A DNA stretch of 5,590 nucleotides, from the NCBI GenBank assembly GCA_029054965.1, contig JAIDEF010000155.1:1-5590 (forward strand), given 5' to 3'. Positions 1 to 5,590 of this stretch are shown piece after piece (position 1 is the stretch's first letter; each line of letters opens with the position of its first letter). The position numbers and the translations under genes are program-made. The notes below the pieces were generated by a model. The model was not told the DNA's origin. It was given only the letters and a program-made list of their open reading frames with translations, and ran no database searches. The stretch is from Eubacterium sp. (GTDB lineage Bacteria; Bacillota; Clostridia; Oscillospirales; Acutalibacteraceae).

Positions 1-516
1 ATCATCATAAACATAATGAATATATGTTTCAGGTGTGATTTCTGTTACAACACGCTTATTAGCATCATAATAATATATAGTTGCATCCTTATCCTTAGGC
101 TGCTCCCAAAAAAGTGTATCATCGGCATTATATTTGTAGGTTTTTAAAACCTCACCGTTCTTACTGATTTTGACTGTTCTTTCGTTATCGTCATATTCAT
201 AGGCGGTTTCGTCGCCAAGATTATCAGCTGCGGATGTTATCCTGTCCTTGCTGTCATAGGTATAGGAGCTTACCTCCTCCTTGGAATTTGTTGTTGCAAC
301 GGAATTTTCTCCATATTCAAAGGCAGTATATGCTCCGTTGTCATAGAGGTATTTTGTAACCCTGCCGCTTCTGTCATATTCAACTGACATCATACCGCTT
401 TTAGTGATTTTTCCGTTTGAATAGGTATAGCTGTCAATTACAACACCTGTCTGGTCTGTTACAGATTCAAGATTATTATCAGAATAATTATATGTAATAA
501 TTCCGCCATTGAAATC
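1..516 (-). repeat. YD (RHS) repeat array, first eight units and part of a ninth, continuing past the edge
   Basis: From about residue 1145 onward the protein changes to short units of about 18-22 residues of the form 'Y.Yd..g.l....d..g'. Readable units include ITYNYSDNNLESVTDQTG, DSYTYSNGKITKSG, VEYDRSGRVTKYLYDNG, SSYTYDSKDRITSAADNLGD, TAYEYDDNERTVKISKNGE, KTYKYNADDTLFWEQ and IYYYDANKRVVTE. The last one visible is HYVYDD at the edge. YD repeats build the beta-sheet spiral shell of RHS and teneurin-type proteins, which encloses a C-terminal effector. Only the start of the array is in view, so neither the total number nor the RHS core motif can be judged. Confidence 0.9.
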
Positions 517-3500
517 TTCAACAGTTGTTGTATTATTATCACATTTAATTATACATTCTCTGCCGGAATTGTCAACTATTGCAATAGTGTTATTCAGTCT
601 TACAAAATCAAAGCTGCTTGTGTAAAAATCCGATACAGAGGACAGAACAAACTCTGTTCCGTCATAAACATAACCATATGAACAACTGTCTGTTTTTATT
701 GAACAGCCGACGATATTTTCATCTGCTTCATCATAAATCATCATCAGCTTAGCATTGCTGAGCTGGTCTGTATAGCTGTATTTATTTTCTTTAACGAAAT
801 ATGCTTCAGTAAAATCAGGCAATACAGCTTTAATTAAGCTGTTGTTGACGAACTGAGCAGAGCTGTCATATGAATACTGCCATTCGCCGTTATTGAAGCT
901 TCTTGAAATATCAAAGGTCAGTGCCTTGTACTTCAATGTTAAATCTGTTACTGTTTCACTGTAGCCGAACTTATCAGCATCACTTTGCGGTTCATAATCA
1001 AGCTTAACCTCATTCGCCTTAGGCGGTAACGGTGATAATTTATTATAATATGAAAGATATATAGTATCAATATCATCAAGCTTAATAGGATTTGTATATT
1101 TGCTCCATGCTCTTGAACCTGCAAAACGATAATAAATAGTATCGCCTGTTTCAGGTCTTGGGTTATAAAGGCAGATATATCCGTTTTGAATATAATAATC
1201 AGGTAAATGGAACTCCTTATATTTTGCAACACTGCGATTACCGACATTATCCTTAACCATAACAGCAATACAGTTTAATGAGTCCTTTTCAATCTCAAAA
1301 ACATTGCTTTGCTGCCACGTTTTCCCGTTATCAATACTGTATTCGGCCACACCGGACTGGCTGTCCTTGGCAGTAACAGTAATAATCGTTCTATCATTCT
1401 CATCCTTAATATCTATATTATTGATAGTAGGTGCTGTTGAATCAATTTTATCAATAGTCTTTGTATCAAGCAAGGTGATATTGCCTGCACTGTCTCTTAC
1501 ATATACATAATATGTACCGCTTGCAGCGGCTTTATAGACATTATCTTTTTGCCAGGAATATGTTCCCTCACTTCTGCTGAAGCTATAAGGTGCTTCGTGC
1601 AATCCTGATACTTCATCGTTTCCGTCGGCAGTGATATTTACATACCTTACCCAATCAGAAGGATTTTCTGCTGATACAGAGCCTGACGGCAAAGATTCAT
1701 CAAACCGATATTCAACTGCCTGTGGTTCAGAAATATTACCCGCTCTGTCCTTTGAATATACAAAAAGCTTTGTAGTATCCTTTGATAGTGTAAATGTATT
1801 TTCATTCTGCCATCTGAATTCATCCAATGCACTTGAAAAGCTATACTGTGATATACCCGAGCCTTTATCGGTTGAATTTGCAGTTAAAACAGTATTTGCA
1901 CTTACCCAACCGTTGTTATCTCCTGTGACAGCAGGCACTGATGGACTTTCTTTGTCTATTTTTGCAATTTTTACAACAGTTTCCATCGACACATTATCAA
2001 GATTATCTCTTGAAGCAACATAAACCGTTGTATTTTCCGAAAAAGATTTTTTATTTGACGTCTGCCAAGCATAAACTCCGCTTTCAGTAGAAAAGCTGTA
2101 ATCCTTAACGCCTGATATGGCATCTGCAGAAAACACTGTTAAATCAACATTCTGATTTGTCCAGTCGTCAGTGCTTAATGAAACATTAGAAATTTCAGGA
2201 CCTTCATTATCAATATTAGAAATATTAACTGTATAGGTTTTTATATTATCTGCTTTATCTCGTATAGAAACATAAACTGTGCAATTTTCCTTATAAGTTT
2301 TTTCTTTAGCAGTACCCCAATAATATTTCCCCTTTTCGGTTGAAAACGAAAAGGGTTCTTTGTGAATACCTGCACCACCTGTATCAGAACCATCAGTAAG
2401 AAATATTTTTACACTGTCCTTTGTAAATTCAGTTTTATCAACATTTACTTTGACTGTAGGAGCAGTTGTGTCGTTGGTATAATTAATTACGGTATAAGGA
2501 CGCATCGCTGAGTTTTCATGCGTTCTTGATGCAAACGCACGCCATTTATATTCCTGGTCTGCATCTACTTCTTCACCACTGACAAAAACAACACCATTGT
2601 TAGAAGTTCCGTTCACCCATTTTTTTACACAGTTAACCAAATTATAATTATACCAATGCGGATATTTTTCTCTATCAGTTGATTGACCGTTAATATTTTT
2701 CCAGTTGGTATTAACAGTGTCATCATAATCAGGCTTATTATTCCATGTTATACTTGTTTCTTTCCAATCACCTTTAACCATAAACGGACGGACATATGTT
2801 GAATCCGTTGCCTGTGTTGTTTCTCTTACCCAGTGATAAGCATAACCAATTTTAGCACCTGGCTTGATAGCTGACGGCAGTTCAAATTTCTCATACACAC
2901 GTCCGTATCCATTTGCCGTTGACTTACCGAAACCGCCCGTTGAGCTGTTTCCGTAATTAGCAAACATATGTAAAGAGCTCACTCCTGCATCAGCACTATT
3001 GCTTAGATTGCTGGTAGTTGGGTCAATGGTTACAGGATAAATTGTACTATCACTGTTAAGCCATTCCTCAGGAACATCAACAGTCAGAATATAACTGTTA
3101 TCATCAGCCTTTTCAAGCATATAAGCACAATCCTTACGATGTTTATCATCATAACCTTCTATATACTCACTGTCAAAAGCGAAGGGGGCTGAAAATCTCT
3201 GTATTTCTTTATCATCATCAAGGCTGAGTAATGAAACTGTGCCGTCATCATTAAGAATAGCATAGCAATTATCAGTAACAATTTCAAAAGAAAATTCATT
3301 TTTACCAATATTATGATTTAAAATAATTTCATCCTTTACACCATTAAGCTGTGGATAAAACTTCAAATTTGTTCCGCTTCCGTATATATCTTTGTATTCA
3401 AAATCCTCAAAAAGCTCTCCGAGAATATACGATGTATTCTCTGTACCAATTACAGAAAAGTCACTCTGCGGAACTATTTTGTAACTGCATTTTTCATACT

Positions 3501-3948
3501 CAATTAAAATTCCTTTATCAGAAGCCTCTGAAAAATTAATTCGATAATCGTTCTGACCATTAGTAAACGCATATCCCTGCGACTTTAAGTCTTTATCCTT
3601 TTGCTTTTCAACGGATATATCCTTTGCTTTTATGTTGCCATCTTCATCTACATACGTAATCGGCTCTGAAAACAAATAAACAGTGTTGGAGCCATCTCTA
3701 TTTTCAAAATCAATTATATTATGATCAGCGAGCATTTCTTCGCCGTTTAATGCAATAGCCCCTTCAGTATCAACAAATTCTTCAGCATAAGCAGAAAGCA
3801 TTGACTGAATTCCCAGCAAATCCTGTAGCCGTGACGACCCGACTGTCAATGTGATTAATGTACCAAAAGCTATTATGACAGACAAAATAATACATAATAG
3901 CTTCTTCCATAGTCTGTTTTTTAACATTTTTTCTTCATAGAATTCCAA
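1..3948 (-). CDS. Giant secreted DNRLRE / Ig-like / YD-repeat (RHS) protein, WapA-like; 3' end cut by the window
   Basis: An uninterrupted minus-strand frame of 1,316 codons runs off the left edge with no stop. Domains in order (numbered from the TTG start) are: hydrophobic segment at about 17-36; an N-terminal region at 57-312 containing FSEPITYVDEDG near 93 and ending in WLNSDSTIYPVTIDPTT near 295-312, wording typical of Gram-positive DNRLRE/RHS proteins; a DNRLRE domain at about 315-492; five Ig-like repeats at about 492-915; a linker at about 915-1145; and YD repeats from about 1145 to the edge. Proteins of this plan are exported, and the YD repeats form a shell around a C-terminal effector in RHS/WapA toxins. 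Here the core, cleavage site and effector would lie left of the window, so it could equally be an adhesin. The TTG start at 3948 is chosen because AGGAGG lies 9 nt upstream; the in-frame ATG at 3927 is the alternative. It appears to be transcribed alone from its own promoter. The surface RHS-type assignment is secure; the toxin role is inference. Confidence 0.9.
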   Translation of the reverse strand, partial: MEFYEEKMLKNRLWKKLLCIILSVIIAFGTLITLTVGSSRLQDLLGIQSMLSAYAEEFVDTEGAIALNGEEMLADHNIIDFENRDGSNTVYLFSEPITYVDEDGNIKAKDISVEKQKDKDLKSQGYAFTNGQNDYRINFSEASDKGILIEYEKCSYKIVPQSDFSVIGTENTSYILGELFEDFEYKDIYGSGTNLKFYPQLNGVKDEIILNHNIGKNEFSFEIVTDNCYAILNDDGTVSLLSLDDDKEIQRFSAPFAFDSEYIEGYDDKHRKDCAYMLEKADDNSYILTVDVPEEWLNSDSTIYPVTIDPTTSNLSNSADAGVSSLHMFANYGNSSTGGFGKSTANGYGRVYEKFELPSAIKPGAKIGYAYHWVRETTQATDSTYVRPFMVKGDWKETSITWNNKPDYDDTVNTNWKNINGQSTDREKYPHWYNYNLVNCVKKWVNGTSNNGVVFVSGEEVDADQEYKWRAFASRTHENSAMRPYTVINYTNDTTAPTVKVNVDKTEFTKDSVKIFLTDGSDTGGAGIHKEPFSFSTEKGKYYWGTAKEKTYKENCTVYVSIRDKADNIKTYTVNISNIDNEGPEISNVSLSTDDWTNQNVDLTVFSADAISGVKDYSFSTESGVYAWQTSNKKSFSENTTVYVASRDNLDNVSMETVVKIAKIDKESPSVPAVTGDNNGWVSANTVLTANSTDKGSGISQYSFSSALDEFRWQNENTFTLSKDTTKLFVYSKDRAGNISEPQAVEYRFDESLPSGSVSAENPSDWVRYVNITADGNDEVSGLHEAPYSFSRSEGTYSWQKDNVYKAAASGTYYVYVRDSAGNITLLDTKTIDKIDSTAPTINNIDIKDENDRTIITVTAKDSQSGVAEYSIDNGKTWQQSNVFEIEKDSLNCIAVMVKDNVGNRSVAKYKEFHLPDYYIQNGYICLYNPRPETGDTIYYRFAGSRAWSKYTNPIKLDDIDTIYLSYYNKLSPLPPKANEVKLDYEPQSDADKFGYSETVTDLTLKYKALTFDISRSFNNGEWQYSYDSSAQFVNNSLIKAVLPDFTEAYFVKENKYSYTDQLSNAKLMMIYDEADENIVGCSIKTDSCSYGYVYDGTEFVLSSVSDFYTSSFDFVRLNNTIAIVDNSGRECIIKCDNNTTTVEDFNGGIITYNYSDNNLESVTDQTGVVIDSYTYSNGKITKSGMMSVEYDRSGRVTKYLYDNGAYTAFEYGENSVATTNSKEEVSSYTYDSKDRITSAADNLGDETAYEYDDNERTVKISKNGEVLKTYKYNADDTLFWEQPKDKDATIYYYDANKRVVTEITPETYIHYVYDD
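1204..2475 (-). repeat. Five tandem Ig-like repeats of about 85 residues in the RHS protein
   Basis: Five units are readable at about residues 492-581, 582-667, 668-751, 752-836 and 837-915. Each opens with a 'D..xP' turn (TAPTV, GPEIS, SPSVP, LPSGS, TAPTI). A Trp follows (DDWTNQ, NGWVSA, SDWVRY in units 2-4). Then comes a mid-unit block FSFSTEKGKYYWG, YSFSTESGVYAWQ, YSFSSALDEFRWQ, YSFSRSEGTYSWQ or YSIDNGKTWQ. Units end with a 'YV..RD.aGN' strand (VSIRDKADN, VASRDNLDN, VYSKDRAGN, VYVRDSAGN, VMVKDNVGN). These are bacterial Ig-like folds, probably acting as a stalk that holds the YD shell away from the envelope. Unit 5 is shorter and the most divergent, and unit 1 lacks the early Trp. Confidence 0.85.
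2473..3006 (-). other. DNRLRE domain (carbohydrate-binding-module-like) within the RHS protein
   Basis: Residues about 315-492 match the DNRLRE pattern seen in secreted and RHS proteins of Firmicutes. It starts with a strand-rich segment containing FGKSTANGYGRVYEKFELP, followed by DWKETSITWNNKP near 394-406. Next comes VNCVKKWVNGTSNNGVVFV, matching the family's 'V..W..G..NNGi.l' segment, and it closes with FASRTHENSAMRPYTVINY, matching 'F.S.E....RP.L.v.Y'. Such domains are thought to bind cell-wall or other polysaccharide. WapA-type proteins often carry more than one; only one complete copy is visible here. Confidence 0.85.
3784..3948 (-). other. N-terminal signal peptide or membrane anchor of the RHS protein
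   Basis: Residues 1-16 are rich in Lys and Arg (KNRLWKK), followed by an uninterrupted hydrophobic stretch at about 17-36 (LLCIILSVIIAFGTLITLTV). A possible signal peptidase I site of the A-x-A type follows at SAYA/EE, residues 52-57. The region between the hydrophobic core and that site is unusually long for a signal peptide, so retention as an N-terminal membrane anchor is also possible. There is no lipobox: the LLC at 17-19 sits at the start of the hydrophobic core and lacks the expected small residues before the cysteine. Confidence 0.7.
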
Positions 3949-3957
3949 ATCCTCTTT

Positions 3958-3963
3958 CCTCCT
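3958..3963 (-). promoter_or_regulatory. Strong Shine-Dalgarno (AGGAGG) that selects a TTG start
   Basis: AGGAGG lies 9 nt before an in-frame TTG at 3948-3946, an ideal spacing. The first in-frame ATG, at 3927-3925, lies 30 nt from the same motif, too far for normal initiation. A second purine-rich GAGGA at 3954-3950 sits at a plausible distance only from an out-of-frame ATG at 3938. Confidence 0.7.
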
Positions 3964-4000
3964 AAAAATACAATTCTAAATAGCACTTTTCAAAGAAGAT

Positions 4001-4029
4001 ATTATATATAAAAATAAAAAGGCACGCAA
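4001..4029 (-). promoter_or_regulatory. Putative sigma-A promoter of the RHS gene, overlapping the terminator
   Basis: A consensus -10 hexamer TATAAT lies at 4006-4001. Exactly 17 nt upstream, at 4029-4024, is TTGCGT, which keeps only the TTG of the -35 consensus. Initiation would fall near 3994, giving a leader of about 45 nt that includes the AGGAGG site. The -35 lies in the loop and stem of the terminator hairpin. The -10 is convincing; the -35 is weak, and AT-rich sequence readily produces chance matches. Confidence 0.4.
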
Positions 4030-4047
4030 GTGCCTTTTTATTTTTAT
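4008..4047. terminator. Bidirectional Rho-independent terminator
   Basis: A perfect 18-bp inverted repeat (4008-4025 with 4030-4047) encloses a 4-nt GCAA loop. The GC core GGCAC/GTGCC is flanked by TTTTTATTTTT on one arm and its complement on the other, so each strand gives a GC hairpin followed by a T tract. It lies 55 nt past the transporter stop at 4102 and is well placed to end that transcript (minus strand). The symmetry also allows it to stop any plus-strand transcription. Confidence 0.93.
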
Positions 4048-4101
4048 GAAATATTTTTAAATGAAAACCATCAGAATAAAACTATGAAGCATAATGCCGG
4101 A
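4048..4101. other. Short 3' untranslated spacer after the transporter gene
   Basis: These 54 AT-rich bases lie between the transporter stop codon and the terminator. I see no open frame, repeat or further hairpin in them. Confidence 0.6.
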
Positions 4102-5523
4102 TTAATTCTCCGATTCATACTGCTTACGTCTTTCAAGAACTGCATTATGAACATCCTCTTTAGTTTTCCCTGTGAGCTTATAGAAGAAGAACGGAACACC
4201 TGCAAGGAACATCATAAGGCCGTGAAATACTGTATAAAAGAACAGCATCCACACCTTAGTTTTAAAACTCTGTCCTGTGCCGTCAGCCATACCCTGAATA
4301 TATCCGCAGACTGAATTATCGCCGTACAGGATGAGCGGAGAAAGTGCACCGGCAATCGTTCCGCTTACCAAAGTGAAAATTCCTATAACAAACGGAAGTG
4401 AGGCATCAAGACGTTTTCCAGTTTTAAGTTCAATATCCTCAAGCACATCTGCCTGGAACATTGTCGGAAGAAGATTTGATGCACCGAACTGTAAACCAAT
4501 AAGAAATAGAAATACAATAAATAATATTTGAAGAACAGAGCTTGGGTTTTTAAAATAAATATAGCCCACAGCAAATGCCACGGTATTAATGATAACAGAA
4601 TAAATACCGCTTGCAATATAAAGAACTTTTGAATTGAACTTTTTGAGCAGGAAATTGATAACAAGCATACCTACTGCTGTACCGATACCTGTCGGCAATC
4701 CAAACAGCAAGAATTTACTTGAACTTCCCAGAAGTGCTGCTGCCAGGAAAGGACCCATATATGTAGCAATATTTCTGAAGCTCTTTAAAAATTCAGATGC
4801 AATTATCGCCCAAGCATATTTATTTTTAAGAACATCAGCATAACCTATAAGAGGATTTTTCTTTTTATTATCATAGGATATACGTTCTCTTGTCATTTTC
4901 ATACCGAAAAGCATTGTTAAAATACCAACAACACCACAGAGTGCAGCACCTATAATATACTGAGTGCTTGCATCTTCAACAAAAATTGCAATAACAAGCA
5001 CAATAACAAGCGGTGCAGAATTACCTACAGCAGAAACAATTCCTCTGAAAGACATTACAGTATCACGTTCTTTAAGATTAGGTGTTAAAACAGCCGCCAT
5101 ACTGTTAATCTGATTTCCAAAATTAGTAGCCACTGCCCAACCAATAGCAATGGTCACAAGATAAATCATCAAAATTGTGCCTGTCAAAGCCTTTGGTGTC
5201 CAGAAGCTTAATACAAGTAAAATACCGGTAGGTATTGCAGCAAGCAAAACAAGCGGTCTGAATTTCCCCTTTTTACCTACAGAACGTCCGTCAATATACA
5301 TTGCTATAAAGAAATTAAGTATAAATGGTATTACGCTTACTAAAACATTAAACAATGATGCCTGATCATTCGTAATTTTCAATACATCAACAAGATAAGC
5401 ATTACGATATGAACCCACCATACCTGTCATATTCGTATAAAAAAATACTGCAACAAGATATGCAATAAATTCAGAAATCTTTAAATGCTTTTTGTCACTT
5501 TGTGTTAAAACTGATTCTGACAT
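4102..5523 (-). CDS. GPH/MelB-like (MFS_2) sugar-type transporter, 473 residues
   Basis: This is a complete integral membrane protein of about 12 predicted helices, with hydrophobic stretches near residues 18-35, 58-77, 91-108, 115-135, 168-183, 188-207, 236-265, 271-293, 299-321, 329-346, 375-399 and 425-448. The length is normal for glycoside-pentoside-hexuronide symporters. Family marks are GKFRP at 86-90 in the loop after helix II, LTPNLKERDTVMSFR at 146-160, and QADVLEDIELKTGKRLDAS at 357-375 in the loop before the penultimate helices. Members move sugars or glycosides with a cation across the cytoplasmic membrane; the substrate cannot be read from sequence. The helix-II Asp pair that binds Na+/H+ in MelB appears to be missing (Pro66 and Asn70 fall near those sites). 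The ATG at 5523 is preceded by GAGGGG at 8-nt spacing. The gene ends in TAA and is followed by a terminator, and no catabolic gene is in view. Family assignment is good; coupling and substrate are open. Confidence 0.88.
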   Translation of the reverse strand: MSESVLTQSDKKHLKISEFIAYLVAVFFYTNMTGMVGSYRNAYLVDVLKITNDQASLFNVLVSVIPFILNFFIAMYIDGRSVGKKGKFRPLVLLAAIPTGILLVLSFWTPKALTGTILMIYLVTIAIGWAVATNFGNQINSMAAVLTPNLKERDTVMSFRGIVSAVGNSAPLVIVLVIAIFVEDASTQYIIGAALCGVVGILTMLFGMKMTRERISYDNKKKNPLIGYADVLKNKYAWAIIASEFLKSFRNIATYMGPFLAAALLGSSSKFLLFGLPTGIGTAVGMLVINFLLKKFNSKVLYIASGIYSVIINTVAFAVGYIYFKNPSSVLQILFIVFLFLIGLQFGASNLLPTMFQADVLEDIELKTGKRLDASLPFVIGIFTLVSGTIAGALSPLILYGDNSVCGYIQGMADGTGQSFKTKVWMLFFYTVFHGLMMFLAGVPFFFYKLTGKTKEDVHNAVLERRKQYESEN

Positions 5524-5531
5524 AATTTTTA

Positions 5532-5537
5532 CCCCTC
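5532..5537 (-). promoter_or_regulatory. Shine-Dalgarno site of the transporter gene
   Basis: GAGGGG lies 8 nt before the ATG at 5523-5521. No competing in-frame start upstream is visible, which supports the 473-residue form. Confidence 0.8.
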
Positions 5538-5590
5538 ATTAATGTCATTTATTTTATCTTTTTGTTTATCTTCAATACTGTATCATAATC
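5538..5590 (-). promoter_or_regulatory. AT-rich leader of the transporter gene, possible -10 near the right edge
   Basis: No gene is visible between the transporter start and the window edge. A near-consensus -10 hexamer TATGAT lies at 5587-5582; its -35 would fall outside the window. A TTGAAG at 5575-5570 has no good -10 at normal spacing. The transporter may have its own promoter here or be the last gene of an operon entering from the right; the window cannot decide. Confidence 0.25.

Noticed and set aside
271..282. Perfect internal Shine-Dalgarno-like AAGGAGGAGGTA on the minus strand
   Set aside because: It encodes Lys-Glu-Glu-Val in a YD repeat. The next ATG downstream is out of frame and meets a stop after six codons, so it does not start a gene.
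948..2023. Open frames of 60-130 codons on either strand at 948-1268 (-), 1304-1510 (+), 1631-2023 (+) and 1647-1832 (-)
   Set aside because: All lie within the uninterrupted domain-bearing frame of the large gene; their translations look like shadow sequence, with no recognisable domain or ribosome site.
3351..3539. Plus-strand open frame of 62 codons
   Set aside because: It is antisense to the N-terminal region of the RHS protein, with no ribosome site or family features.
3965..3993. Alternative promoter TTGAAA (3993-3988) with TATTTT (3970-3965), 17-nt spacing
   Set aside because: Initiation would fall at or past the AGGAGG site, leaving the transcript without its ribosome binding site.
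4030..5365. Several open frames of 60-95 codons overlapping the transporter, including one beginning at the terminator (4030-4314, +)
   Set aside because: They are antisense or out-of-frame readings of a clear membrane transporter gene; the 4030 one begins in the hairpin region with no ribosome site.
1..5590. CRISPR array, tRNA or rRNA gene, insertion sequence or riboswitch
   Set aside because: No regularly spaced direct repeats, cloverleaf pattern, transposase frame, terminal inverted repeats or long structured leader were seen; both upstream regions are too short for a known riboswitch.

Overview
The window is AT-rich and holds two genes, both on the minus strand, separated by a short intergenic stretch with a strong bidirectional terminator. 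The AT-rich bases, Shine-Dalgarno motifs of the AGGAGG/GAGGGG type, a probable TTG start, and a DNRLRE/YD-repeat surface protein beside a sugar-type symporter suggest an anaerobic, low-GC Firmicute (Clostridia, perhaps a gut Ruminococcus-like organism). That placement is inference; nothing here fixes the genus.

Positions 1-3948 (minus) hold the 5' part of one very large gene that runs off the left edge, with about 1,316 codons visible and no stop. Its product is a modular secreted or surface-anchored protein. In order it has an N-terminal signal or membrane segment, an N-terminal region typical of DNRLRE/RHS proteins, one DNRLRE domain, five tandem Ig-like repeats of about 85 residues, a linker, and the beginning of a YD (RHS) repeat shell that is cut by the window edge. 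The plan resembles WapA/RHS polymorphic toxins of Gram-positive bacteria. The diagnostic RHS core and C-terminal effector lie outside the window, so the toxin role is not demonstrated.

Positions 3949-4101 are intergenic. They contain a perfect AT-flanked GC hairpin able to terminate in both directions, a likely promoter for the large gene that partly overlaps it, and a strong ribosome binding site that points to a TTG start for the large gene.

Positions 4102-5523 (minus) encode a complete 473-residue, roughly 12-helix transporter of the GPH/MelB-like branch of the major facilitator superfamily. It keeps several family motifs but seems to lack the helix-II aspartate pair that binds the coupling cation in MelB. 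Positions 5524-5590 are its leader. The terminator between the two genes argues that they are separate transcription units. A functional link between them (carbohydrate uptake and a surface adhesin or toxin) is possible but unsupported beyond adjacency.
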